A DNA stretch of 64,000 nucleotides from Trachythela sp. YZ-2020 (GCA_016169945.1 JADLSH010000199.1:4942938-5006937); one strand, 5' to 3'. Shown: positions 45,843-60,646, counted from the stretch's first letter. Notes: generated from the letters alone by a model not told the origin. Numbers and translations are program-made.

Positions 45843-45888
45843 GTCCGAAATGCAGGCCCGAATATTTGTCAAAACAAGTCCTACACAG
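45843..45888 (+). other. Candidate 46-nt exon
   Basis: Bounded by CTTGAATTTTAG and CAG|GTAAGC. It contains ATG CAG GCC CGA..., an open frame of 13 codons (MQARIFVKTSPTQ) to the donor. If spliced to the exon-like segments in the satellite modules it would hit a stop within ten codons, so a noncoding transcript is as likely as a protein. Confidence 0.4.
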
Positions 45889-46007
45889 GTAAGCTAGTTT
45901 GTAGTTTGTACACGTTATTAATTAAACGATATTGATATGATCTTATTCAAATTTTTGGCAACAGAGCCTTGTTGTTTATATATGTTGTTTATAACTCTAT
46001 AACTCTG

Positions 46008-49000
46008 TGTATAATATACTATACCATACCATACTATACTATATTAAATAGCTTTCCACCTGTTAGCTGTGATTATCAGTACAAGTAATAACACTATTAC
46101 AGTATATCCGGCACTTAATATGAAAATCGCGATTTGGTTTTTGGAAATTTCGAAGCCGTCGTTTATTTTATGTTCAATATTCCTATACTATACTATACTA
46201 TACCATACCATACCATACCATACCATACCATACCATACTATACTATACTATATTAAATAGCTTTCCACCTGTTAGCTGTGATTATCAGTACAAGTAATAA
46301 CACTATTACAGTATATCCGGCACTTAATATGAAAATCGCGATTTGGTTTTTGGAAATTTCGAAGCCGTCGTTTATTTTATGTTCAATATTCCTATACTAT
46401 ACTATACTATACCATACCATACCATACCATACCATACCATACTATACTATACTATATTAAATAGCTTTCCACCTGTTAGCTGTGATTATCAGTACAAGTA
46501 ATAACACTATTACAGTATATCCGGCACTTAATATGAAAATCGCGATTTGGTTTTTGGAAATTTCGAAGCCGTCGTTTATTTTATGTTCAATATTCCTATA
46601 CTATACTATACTATACCATACCATACCATACCATACCATACCATACTATACTATACTATATTAAATAGCTTTCCACCTGTTAGCTGTGATTATCAGTACA
46701 AGTAATAACACTATTACAGTATATCCGGCACTTAATATGAAAATCGCGATTTGGTTTTTGGAAATTTCGAAGCCGTCGTTTATTTTATGTTCAATATTCC
46801 TATACTATACTATGCTATGCTATGCTATGCTATGCTATACTATACTATACTATAGCACAGGTAAATCTCTATGTTGTTTATAGCTCTATAACTCTGTGTA
46901 TAATATACTATACCATACCATACCATACCATACCATACCATACCATACTATACTATACTATATTAAATAGCTTTCCACCTGTTAGCTGTGATTATCAGTA
47001 CAAGTAATAACACTATTACAGTATATCCGGCACTTAATATGAAAATCGCGGTTTGGTTTTTGGAAATTCCGAAGCCGTCGTTTATTTTATGTTCAATATT
47101 CCTATACTATGCTATACTATGCTCTGCTCTGCTCTCCTCTACTCTACTCTACTCTACTCTACCCTACCCCTACTCTACCTCTACTCTACCCATACCCCTA
47201 CCCTACCCTACCCTACTCTACTATACTATACTATACTATACTATACTATACTATACTATACTATACTATATTAAATATCTTTCCACCTGTTAGCTGTGAT
47301 TATCAGTACAAGTAATAACACTATTACAGTATATCCGGCACTTAATATGAAAATCGCGGTTTGGTTTTTGGAAATTTCGAAGCCGTCGTTTATTTTATGT
47401 TCAATATTCCTATACTATAATATAATATACTATACTATACTATACTATATTAAATAGCTTTCCACCTGTTAGCTGTGATTATCAGTACAAGTAATAACAC
47501 TATTACAGTATATCCGGCACTTAATATGAAAATCGCGGTTTGGTTTTTGGAAATTCCGAAGCCGTCGTTTATTTTATGTTCAATATTCCTATACAATGCT
47601 ATACTATGCTATGCTCTGCTCTGCTCTCCTCTCCTCTACTCTACTCTACTCTACTCTACTCTACTCTACTCTACTCTACTCTACTCTACTCTACTCTACT
47701 CTACCCCTACTCTACCTCTACTCTACCCCTACCCTACCCTACTCTACCCTACTCTACCCTACTCTACTATACTATACTATACTATACTATACTATATTAA
47801 ATATCTTTCCACCTGTTAGCTGTGATTATCAGTACAAGTAATAACACTATTACAGTATATCCGGCACTTAATATGAAAATCGCGGTTTGGTTTTTGGAAA
47901 TTTCGAAGCCGTCGTTTATTTTATGTTCAATATTCCTATACTATAATATAATATAATATACTATACTATACTATACTATACTATACTATATTAAATAGCT
48001 TTCCACCTGTTAGCTGTGATTATCAGTACAAGTAATAACACTATTACAGTATATCCGGCACTTAATATGAAAATTGCGATTTGGTTTTTGGAAATTTCGA
48101 AGCCGTCGTTTATTTTATGTTCAATATTCCTATACTATACCATACCATACCATACCATACCATACCATACCATACCATACTATACTATACTATACTATAC
48201 TATACTATATTAAATAGCTTTCCGCCTGTTAGCTGTGATTATCAGTACAAGTAATAACACTATTACAGTATATCCGGCACTTAATATGAAAATCGCGATT
48301 TGGTTTATGTTCAATATTCCTATACTATACTATGCTATGCTATTCTATGCTATGCTATGCTTTGCTACGCTACGCTACGCTATGCTATGCTATACTATAC
48401 TATAGCACAGGTAAATCTCTATGTTGTTTATAGCTCTATAACTCTGTGTATAATATACCATACTATACTATACTATACTATATTAAATAGCTTTCCACCT
48501 GTTAGCTGTGATTATCAGTACAAGTAATAACACTATTACAGTATATCCGGCACTTAATATGAAAATCGCGGTTTGGTTTTTGGAAATTCCGAAGCCGTCG
48601 TTTATTTTATGTTCAATATTCCTATACTATGCTATACTATGCTCTGCTCTGCTCTACTCTACTCTCCTCTACTCTACTCTACTCTACTCTACTCTACTCT
48701 ACTCTACTCTACTCTACTCTACTCTACCCCTACTCTACCTCTACTCTACCCATACCCCTACCCTACTCTACTCTACTATACTATATTAAATATCTTTCCA
48801 CCTGTTAGCTGTGATTATCAGTACAAGTAATAACACTATTACAGTATATCCGGCACTTAATATGAAAATCGCGGTTTGGTTTTTGGAAATTTCGAAGCCG
48901 TCGTTTATTTTATCTTCAATATTCCTATACTATAATATAATATACTATACTATATTAAATAGCTTTCCACCTGTTAGCTGTGATTATCAGTACAAGTATT

Positions 49001-52000
49001 AACACTATTACAGTATATCCGGCACTTAATATGAAAATCGCGGTTTGGTTTTTGGAAATTCCGAAGCCGTCGTTTATTTTATGTTCAATATTCCTATACT
49101 ATACTATACTATGCTATGCTCTCCTCTCCTCTCCTCTCCTCTCCTCTCCTCTACTCTACTCTACTCTACTCTACTCTACCCTACCCTACCCTACCCTACC
49201 CTACTCTACCCCTACTCTACCCCTACTCTACTCTACTCTACCCCTACTATACTCTACCCTACCCCTACTCTACCCTACCCCTACTCTACCCTACCCCTAC
49301 TCTACCCCTACTCTACTCTACCCCTACTCTACTCTACCCCTACTCTACTCTACCCCACTCTACTCACCCCTACTCTCTCCCCTACTCCACTACCCCACTC
49401 TACTCACCCCTACCCCACTCCCCTACCCTACTCTACCCTACCCTACCCTACTCTACCCTACCCTACTCTACCCTACTCTACTCTACTATACTATACTATA
49501 CTATACTATACTATATTAAATATCTTTCCACCTGTTAGCTGTGATTATCAGTACAAGTAATAACACTATTACAGTATATCCGGCACTTAATATGAAAATC
49601 GCGGTTTGGTTTTTGGAAATTCCGAAGCCGTCGTTTATTTTATGTTCAATATTCCTCTACTATGCTCTGCTCTGCTCTCCTCTACTCTACTCTACTCTAC
49701 TCTACCCTACCCTACCCTACCCTACCCTACCCCTACTCTACTCTACCCTACCCCTACTCTACCCTACCCCTACTCTACCCTACCCCTACTCTACCCTACC
49801 CCTACTCTACTCTACTCTACTCTACTCTACCCCTACTCTACTCTACCCCTACTCTACTCTACCCTACCCCTACTCTACCCTACCCCTACTCTACCCTACC
49901 CCTACTCTACCCCACTCCACTCACCCACTCCACCCACTCACCCACTCTCTCCCCACCTACTCCCCCCACCCCACTCTACTCCCCACTCCCCCACTCCACC
50001 CCACCCTGCCCCACTACTCTACCCCACCTACCTCTACCCCTACCCTACCCTACCCTACCCTACCCTACCCTACCCTACCCTACCCTACTCTACCCTACCC
50101 TACTCTACTCTACTCTACTATACTATACTATACTATACTATATTAAATATCTTTCCACCTGTTAGCTGTGATTATCAGTACAAGTAATAACACTATTACA
50201 GTATATCCGGCACTTAATATGAAAATCGCGGTTTGGTTTTTGGAAATTTCGAAGCCGTCGTTTATTTTATCTTCAATATTCCTATACTATAATATAATAT
50301 ACTATTCTATATTAAATAGCTTTCCACCTGTTAGCTGTGATTATCAGTACAAGTATTAACACTATTACAGTATATCCGGCACTTAATATGAAAATCGCGG
50401 TTTGGTTTTTGGAAATTCCGAAGCCGTCGTTTATTTTATGTTCAATATTCCTATACTATACTATACTATGCTATGCTCTCCTCTCCTCTCCTCTCCTCTC
50501 CTCTCCTCTACTCTACTCTACTCCCTCCCACTCTACCACCCTACCCACCCCGACCCCACTCTACCCTACCCTACTCTACCCCCCACTCTACCCACCCCTA
50601 CTCTACCCCCACTCCCCCCACCCCACTCTACTCACCCACTCTACTCCCCACCCTACTCTACCTACTCTACTCTACCCCTACTCTACTCTACCCCTACTCT
50701 ACTCTACCCTACTCTACCTCTACTCTACCCCTACCCTACCCTACTCTGCCACCCTACCCTACTCCCACTCTCTACTCTATACTATACTATACTATATTAA
50801 ATATCTTTCCACCTGTTAGCTGTGATTATCAGTACAAGTAATAACACTATTACAGTATATCCGGCACTTAATATGAAAATCGCGGTTTGGTTTTTGGAAA
50901 TTCCGAAGCCGTCGTTTATTTTATGTTCAATATTCCTCTACTATGCTCTGCTCTGCTCTCCTCTACTCTACTCTACTCTACCCTACCCTACCCTACCCTA
51001 CCCTACCCTACCCCTACCCCTACTCCCACCCTACCCCTACTCTACCCTACCCCTACTCTACCCTACCCCTACTCTACTCTACTCTACTCTACCCCTACTC
51101 TACTCTACCCTACCCCTACTCTACCCTACCCCTACTCCCACCCCACTCCCACCCCACTCTACTCTACCCCACTCTACTCACCCTACTCTACTCTACTCCC
51201 CCACTCCCCACCCTACTCTACTCTACCCTACTCTACTCTACCTCTACTCTACCCCTACTCTACCCCTACTCTACCTCTACCCCTACCCTACCCTACTCTA
51301 CCCTACTCTACCCTACCCTACCCTACCCTACTCTACCCTACCCTACTCTACTATACTATACTATACTATATTAAATATCTTTCCACCTGTTAGCTGTGAT
51401 TATCAGTACAAGTAATAACACTATTACAGTATATCCGGCACTTAATATGAAAATCGCGGTTTGGTTTTTGGAAATTTCGAAGCCGTCGTTTATTTTATGT
51501 TCAATATTCCTGTACTATAATATACTATACCATACCATACCATACCATACCATACTATACTATACTATACTATATTAAATAGCTTTCCACCTGTTAGCTG
51601 TGATTATCAGTACAAGTAATAATACTATTACAGTATATCTGGCACTTAATATGAAAATCGCGGTTTGGTTTTTGGAAATTCCGAAGCCGTCGTTTATTTT
51701 ATGTTCAATATTCCTATACTATGCTCTCCTCTCCTCTCCTCTCCTCTCCTCTCCTCTCCTCTCCTCTCCTCTCCTCTCCTCTACTCTACTCTACTCTACT
51801 CTACTCTACCCTCTACCCTACCCTACCCCACCCCTACTCTACCCCTACTCTACTCTACTCTACCCCTACTATACTCTACCCTACCCCTACTCTACCCTAC
51901 CCCTACTCTACCCTACCCCTACTCTACTCTACCCCTACTCTACTCTACCCCTACTCTACTCTACCCCTACTCTACTCTACCCCTACTCTACTCTACCCCT

Positions 52001-54095
52001 ACTCTACTCTACCCCTACTCTACTCTACCCCTACTCTACTCTACCTCTACTCTACCCCTACCCTACCCTACTCTACCCTACCCTACCCTACTCTACTCTA
52101 CTCTACTATACTATACTATATTAAATATCTTTCCACCTGTTAGCTGTGATTATCAGTACAAGTAATAACACTATTACAGTATATCCGGCACTTAATATGA
52201 AAATCGCGGTTTGGTTTTTGGAAATTCCGAAGCCGTCGTTTATTTTATGTTCAATATTCCTCTACTATGCTCTGCTCTGCTCTCCTCTACTCTACTCTAC
52301 TCTACCCTACCCTACCCTACCCCTACTCTACTCTACTCTACTCTACTCTACCCTACCTCTACCCTACCCCTACTCTACCCTACCCCTACCCCTACTCTAC
52401 CCTACCCCTACTCTACTCTACTCTACTCTACTCTACTCTACCCTACTCTACTCTACCCTACCCCTACTCTACCCTACCCCTACTCTACCCTACCCCTACT
52501 CTACTCTACCCCTACTCTACTCTACCCCTACTCTACTCTACCCCTACTCTACTCTACCCCTACTCTACTCTACCCCTACTCTACCTCTACTCTACCCCTA
52601 CTCTACCCCTACTCTACCTCTACCCCTACCCTACTCTACCCTACCCTACTCTACCCTACCCTACTCTACTATACTATACTATACTATATTAAATATCTTT
52701 CCACCTGTTAGCTGTGATTATCAGTACAAGTAATAACACTATTACAGTATATCCGGCACTTAATATGAAAATCGCGGTTTGGTTTTTGGAAATTTCGAAG
52801 CCGTCGTTTATTTTATGTTCAATATTCCTGTACTATAATATACTATACCATACCATACCATACCATACCATACCATACTATACTATACTATACTATACTA
52901 TGCTATATTAAATAGCTTTCCACCTGTTAGCTGTGATTATCAGTACAAGTAATAATACTATTACAGTATATCTGGCACTTAATATGAAAATCGCGGTTTG
53001 GTTTTTGGAAATTCCGAAGCCGTCGTTTATTTTATGTTCAATATTCCCCACCTCTACTCTCTGCTCTACTCTCTACTCCACACTCTACTCTACTCTACCA
53101 CCCCCCCTCCCACCCCCCACCCACCCCCACTCCACCCCACCCCTACTCTACCCTACTCTCTCTACCCCACCTACCCCCACCCTACCCCACCCACCCCACC
53201 CTGCCCCCACTCCACTCCACCCCACCCCTGCCCCACCCCTCTACCCCACTCACTCCCACTCTCCACCCCTCCCCACCCCACCCCACTCACTCTGCCCTCA
53301 CCCCACCCCCACTCTGCCCCACCCCCACCCCACCTGCTCTGCTCTACTCTGCTCTGCCACCCCACCCACCCCACCCCACTCCACCCCACCCCTGCTCCAC
53401 CCCACCCCACTCACCCTGCTCTACTCTACCCTGCTCTCCCCCCACTCCCACCCCACTCTACTCCACCCCTCACCCCTGCCCACCCCCTGCCCTACTCTGC
53501 CTGCCTACCCCCACCCTGCCCTGCCCTACCCCACTCCCTCTACCCTACCCTACTATACTATACTATACTATACTATATTAAATATCTTTCCACCTGTTAG
53601 CTGTGATTATCAGTACAAGTAATAACACTATTACAGTATATCCGGCACTTAATATGAAAATCTACCTCTACTCTACCCTACCCCTACTCTACTCTACCCT
53701 ACCCCTACTCTACCCTACCCCTACTCTACCCTACCCCTACTCTACTCTACCCCTACTCTACTCTACCCCTACTCTACTCTACCCCTACTCTACCCCTACT
53801 CTACTCTACCCCTACTCTACTCTACCCCTACTCTACTCTACCCCTACTCTACTCTACCCCTACCCTACCCTACTCTACCCTACCCTGCTCTACCCTACTC
53901 TACCCTACCCTACCCTACCCTACTCTACTATACTATACTATACTATACTATACTATACTATACTATATTAAATATCTTTCCACCTGTTAGCTGTGATTAT
54001 CAGTACAAGTAATAACACTATTACAGTATATCCGGCACTTAATATGAAAATCGCGGTTTGGTTTTTGGAAATTTCGAAGCGGTCGTTTATTTTAA
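46008..54095. repeat. Compound satellite: 24 copies of a 150-bp unit separated by pentanucleotide arrays
   Basis: The unit runs from AGCTTTCCACCTGTTAGCTG through CACTATTACAGTATATCCGG, CACTTAATATGAAAATCGCG and GAAGCCGTCGTTTATTTTAT to CAATATTCC. Copies are recognisable near 46069, 46278, 46482, 46686, 46988, 47296, 47475, 47821, 48016, 48233, 48508, 48811, 48980, 49541, 50168, 50337, 50822, 51396, 51600, 52146, 52714, 52933, 53603 and 53993. Between them are arrays of TATAC, CATAC, TATGC, CTACT, CTCCT, CTACC and CCCTA. The edges are TATAC and the centres C-rich. Copies 48233 and 53603 are internally deleted. All long open frames here (STLLYPTLPYPYS-like) are translations of the arrays. Confidence 0.97.
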
Positions 54096-54255
54096 TTACA
54101 TCAACTGCTGAGATTAGAATTACATGCCAATTCCACTAGTATAACAACTACTGAGATTATAATTACATGCTATCTCCACTAGTATAACAACTGCCGAGAT
54201 TAGAATTACATGCCAACTCCACTGGTATAACCACTGCCGAGATTAGAATTACATG

Positions 54256-54588
54256 CCATGTATTTACTGGTGAAAAGCTTTCCACCTGTTAGCTGTGATT
54301 ATCAGTAAATCAGTGCTACCAATATTAACACAGATATTTATCAAGTCAAGGGCTGATCGACCCTGCTATTCTTAATGTTATATATGACTAAGTTTGTATA
54401 TTCTCTAGATTTACCGACATTTCATCAAGGCATCATAGTTCTGTTCTGGTAAGAAAACTAATTATTGAGTTGTTATTTTGTATTTCAAATCCATATATCA
54501 ATTTCAATCAGCGGTTTTTATCTTTATACAGCCAAATGTCGGGGGGGGGCATGACCAGTCCTGCGCTCCCTGCTCTATATCATATTTA
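54256..54588 (+). repeat. Satellite-embedded module with exon-like segments, copy 1
   Basis: Starts CATGTATTTACTGGTGAAAAGC, then the 32-bp core shared with the first satellite. It then holds a 40-nt segment (54409-54448) bounded by TTCTCTAG and GTAAGA, and a second acceptor (CTTTATACAG, then CCAAATGTCGGGG from 54532). A nine-base G run occurs here, where the other copies have shorter ones. Confidence 0.8.
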
Positions 54589-57500
54589 GTATAACAACTA
54601 CCGAGATTAGAATTACATGCCAACTCCAATAGTATAACAACTGCTGAGATTAGAATTACATGCCAACTCCACTAGTATAACAACTGCTGAGATTATAATT
54701 ACATTCTAACTCCACTAGTATAACAACTGCCGAGATTAGAATTACATGCCAATTCCACTAGTATAACAACTGCCGAGATTAGAATTACATGCTAACTCCA
54801 CTAGTATAACAACTGCCGAGATTAGAATTACATGCCAACTCCACTAGTATAACAACTACCGAGATTAGAATTACATGCCAACTCCAATAGTATAAAAACT
54901 GCTGAGATTAGAATTACATGCCAACTCCACTAGTATAACAACTGCTGAGATTAGAATTACATGCCAACTCCACTAGTATAACAACTGCTGAGATTATAAT
55001 TACATGCTAACTCCACTAGTATAACAACTGCCGAGATTAGAATTACATGCCAACTCCACTAGTATAACAACTGCCGAGATTAGAATTACATGCCAATTCC
55101 ACTAGTATAACAACTGCCGAGATTAGAATTACATGCTAACTCCACTAGTATAACAACTGCCGAGATTAGAATTACATGCCAACTCCACTAATATAACAAC
55201 TACCGAGATTAGAATTACATGCCAACTCCAATAGTATAACAACTGCTGAGATTAGAATTACATGCCAACTCCACTAGTATAACAACTGCTGAGATTAGAA
55301 TTACATGCTAACTCCACTAGTATAACAACTGCCGAGATTAGAATTACATGCCAATTCCACTAGTATAACAACTGCCGAGATTAGAATTACATGCTAACTC
55401 CACTAGTATAACAACTGCCGAGATTAGAATTACATGCCAACTCCACTAGTATAACAACTACCGAGATTAGAATTACATGCCAACTCCAATAGTATAACAA
55501 CTGCCGAGATTAGAATTACATGCCAACTCCACTGGTATAACCACTGCCGAGATTAGAATTACATGCCAACTCCACTGGTATAAGCTTCCAACTGCTGTGA
55601 TTAGAATTACATGCCAGCTCCACCTGTATAACAACTGCTGTGATTATCAGTAAATGCCAACTCCAATAGTATAACAACTGAGATTAGAATTACATGCTAA
55701 CTCCACTAGTATAACAACTACCGAGATTAGAATTACATGCCAACTCAATAGTATAAAAACTGCTGAGATTAGAATTACATGCCAACTCCACTAGTATAAC
55801 AACTGCCGAGATTAGAATTACATGCCAACTCCACTAGTATAACAACTGCCGAGATTAGAATTACATGCCAACTCCACTAGTATAACAACTGCGAGATTAG
55901 AATTACATGCCAACTCCACTAGTATAACAACTGAGATTAGAATTACATGCCAACTCCACTAGTATAACAACTGCCGAGATTAGAATTACATGCCAACTCC
56001 ACTAGTACAACAACTGCGAGATTAGAATTACATGCCAACTCCACTAGTATAACAACTGCCAAGATTAGAATTACATGCCAACTCCACTAGTATAACAACT
56101 GCCGAGATTAGAATTACATGCCAAATCCACTAGTATAACAACTGCTGAGATTAGAATTACATGCCAACTCCACTAGTATAACAACTGCCGAGATTAGAAT
56201 TACATGCCAACTCCACTAGTATAACAACTACTCAGATTAGAATTACATGCTAACTCCACTAGTATAACAACTCCTGAGATTAGAATTACATGCCAACTCC
56301 ACTAGTATAACAACTGCCGAGATTAGAATTACATGCCAAATCCACTAGTATAACAACTGCTGAGATTAGAATTACATGCCAACTCCACTAGTATAACAAC
56401 TGCTGAGATTAGAATTACATGCCAACTCCACTAGTATAACAACTGCCGAGATTAGAATTACATGCCAACTCCACTAGTATAACAACTGCCGAGATTAGAA
56501 TTACATGCCAACTCCACTAGTATAACAACTGCGAGATTAGAATTACATGCCAACTCCACTAGTATAACAACTGCTGAGATTAGAATTACATGCCAACTCC
56601 ACTAGTATAACAACTGCTGAGATTAGAATTACATGCCAACTCCACTAGTATAACAACTGCTGAGATTAGAATTACATGCCAACTCCACTAGTATAACAAC
56701 TGCTGAGATTAGAATTACATGCCAACTCCACTAGTATAACAACTGCCGAGATTAGAATTACATGCCAACTCCACTAGTATAACAACTGCCGAGATTAGAA
56801 TTACATGCCAACTCCACTAGTATAACAACTGCGAGATTAGAATTACATGCCAACTCCACTAGTATAACAACTACCGAGATTAGAATTACATGCCAACTCC
56901 ACTAGTATAACAACTGCTGAGATTAGAATTACATGCCAACTCCACTAGTATAACAACTGCTGAGATTAGAATTACATGCCAACTCCACTAGTATAACAAC
57001 TGCCGAGATTAGAATTACATGCCAACTCCACTAGTATAACAACTGCCGAGATTAGAATTACATGCCAACTCCACTAGTATAACAACTGCCGAGATTAGAA
57101 TTACATGCCAGCTCCACTAGTATAACAACTGCCGAGATTAGAATTACATGCCAACTCCACTAGTATAACAACTGCTGAGATTAGAATTACATGCCAACTC
57201 CACTAGTATAACAACTGCTGAGATTAGAATTACATGCCAACTCCACTAGTATAACAACTGCCGAGATTAGAATTACATGCCAACTCCACTAGTATAACAA
57301 CTGCCGAGATTATAATTACATGCCAACTCCACTAGTATAACAACTGCCGAGATTAGAATTACATGCCAACTCCACTAGTATAACAACTGCGAGATTAGAA
57401 TTACATGCCAACTCCACTAGTATAACAACTGCCGAGATTAGAATTACATGCCAACTCCACTAGTATAACAACTGCCGAGATTAGAATTACATGCCAACTC

Positions 57501-60500
57501 CACTAGTATAACAACTGTCGAGATTAGAATTACATGCCAACTCCACTAGTATAACAACTGCCGAGATTAGAATTACATGCCAACTCCACTAGTATAACAA
57601 CTGCGAGATTAGAATTACATGCCAACTCCACTAGTATAACAACTGTCGAGATTAGAATTACATGCCAACTCCACTAGTATAACAACTGCCGAGATTAGAA
57701 TTACATGCCAACTCCACTGGTATAACAACTGCCGAGATTAGAATTACATGCCAACTCCACTAGTATAACAACTACGGAGATTAGAATTACATGCCAACTC
57801 CACTAGTATAACAACTGCTGAGATTAGAATTACATGCCAACTCCACTAGTATAACAACTGCCGAGATTAGAAGTACATGCAGCTCCACTAGTATAACAAC
57901 TGCCGAGATTATAATTACATGCCAACTCCACTAGTATAACAACTGCTGAGATTAGAATTACATGCCAACTCCACTAGTATAACAACTGCCGAGATTAGAA
58001 TTACATGCCAAATCCACTAGTATAACAACTGCTGAGATTAGAATTACATGCCAACTCCACTAGTATAACAACTGCCGAGATTAGAATTACATGCCAACTC
58101 CACTGGTATAACAACTGCCGAGATTAGAATTACATGCCAACTCCACTAGTACAACAACTGCGAGATTAGAATTACATGCCAACTCCACTAGTATAACAAC
58201 TACTGAGATTAGAATTACATGCCAAATCCACTAGTATAACAACTGCTGAGATTAGAATTACATGCCAACTCCACTAGTATAACAACTGCCGAGATTAGAA
58301 TTACATGCCAACTCCACTAGTATAACAACTGCCGAGATTAGAATTACATGCCAACTCCACTAGTATAACAACTGCCGAGATTAGAATTACATGCGAACTC
58401 GACTAGTATAACAACTGCCGAGATTAGAATTACATGCCAACTGCACTAGTATAACAACTGCCGAGATTAGAATTACATGCCAAATCCACTAGTATAACAA
58501 CTGCTGAGATTAGAATTACATGCCAACTCCACTAGTATAACAACTGCCGAGATTAGAATTACATGCCAACTCCACTAGTATAACAACTGCCGAGATTAGA
58601 ATTACATGCCAACTCCACTAGTATAACAACTGCCGAGATTAGAATTACATGCCAACTCCACTAGTATAACAACTGCCGAGATTAGAATTACATGCCAACT
58701 CCACTAGTATAACAACTGCCGAGATTAGAATTACATGCCAAATCCACTAGTATAACAACTGCTGAGATTAGAATTACATGCCAACTCCACTAGTATAACA
58801 ACTCCAAGATTAGAATTACATGCCAACTCCACTAGTATAACAACTGCCGAGATTAGAATTACATGCCAAGTCCACTAGTGTAACGACTGCCGAGATTAGA
58901 ATTACATGGCAACTCCACTAGTATAACAACTGCCGAGATTAGAATTACATGCCAACTCCACTAGTATAACAACTGCCGAGATTAGAATTACATGCCAACT
59001 CCACTAGTATAACAACTGCCGAGATTAGAATTACATGCCAACTCCACTAGTATAACAACTGCCGAGATTAGAATTACATGCCAACTCCACTAGTATAACA
59101 ACTGCCGAGATTAGAATTACATGCCAACTCCACTGGTATAACAACTGCCGAGATTAGAATTACATGCCAACTCCACTAGTATAACAACTGCCGAGATTAG
59201 AATTACATGCCAACTCCACTAGTATAACAACTGCCGAGATTAGAATTACATGCCAACTCCACTAGTATAACAACTGCCGAGATTAGAATTACATGCCAAC
59301 TCCACTAGTATAACAACTGCCGAGATTAGAATTACATGCCAACTCCACTAGTATAACAACTGCGAGATTAGAATTACATGCCAACTCCACTAGTATAACA
59401 ACTGCCGAGATTAGAATTACATGCCAACTCCACTAGTATAACAACTGCCGAGATTAGAATTACATGCCAACTCCACTAGTATAACAACTGCCGAGATTAG
59501 AATTACATGCCAACTCCACTAGTATAACAACTGCGAGATTAGAATTACATGCAAACTCCACTGGTATAACAACTGCCGAGATTAGAATTACATGCCAACT
59601 CCACTAGTATAACAACTGCCGAGATTAGAATTACATGCAAACTCCACTGGTATAACAACTACTCAGATTATAATTACATGCCACTCCACTAGTATAACAA
59701 CTGCCGAGATTAGAATTACATGCCAACTCCACTAGTATAACAACTGCCGAGATTAGAATTACATGCCAACTCCACTAGTATAACAACTGCCGAGATTAGA
59801 ATTACATGCCAACTCCACTAGTATAACAACTGCTGAGATTAGAATTACATGCCAACTCCACTAGTATAACAACTGCCGAGATTAGAATTACATGCCAACT
59901 CCACTGGTATAACAACTGCCGAGATTAGAATTACATGCTAACTCCACTAGTATAACAACTGCTGGAATTAGAATTACATGCCAATTCCACTAGTATAACA
60001 ACTGCCGAGATTAGAATTACATGCCAACTCCACTAGTATAACAACTGCCGAGATTAGAATTACATGCCAACTCCACTAGTATAACAACTGCCGAGATTAG
60101 AATTACATGCCAACTCCACTAGTATAACAACTGCCGAGATTAGAATTACATGCCAACTCCACTGGTATAACAACTGCTCCACTAGTATAACAACTGCCGA
60201 GATTAGAATTACATGCCAACTCCACTAGTATAACAACTGCCGAGATTAGAATTACATGCCAAATCCACTAGTATAACAACTGCTGAGATTAGAATTACAT
60301 GCCAACTCCACTAGTATAACAACTGCCGAGATTAGAATTACATGCCAACTCCACTAGTATAACAACTGCCGAGATTAGAATTACATGCCAACTCCACTAG
60401 TATAACAACTGCCGAGATTAGAATTACATGCCAACTCCACTAGTATAACAACTGCCGAGATTAGAATTACATGCCAACTCCACTAGTATAACAACTGCCG

Positions 60501-60646
60501 AGATTAGAATTACATGCCAAATCCACTAGTATAACAACTGCTGAGATTAGAATTACATGCCAACTCCACTAGTATAACAACTGCCGAGATTAGAATTACA
60601 TGCCAACTCCACTGGTATAACAACTGCTCAGATTAGAATTACATGC

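Noticed and set aside
46069..53971. Many open frames of 60-229 codons on the plus strand
   Set aside because: They are translations of pentanucleotide arrays in all three frames (STLLYPTLPYP-type) plus the repeated unit; there is no codon-level constraint.
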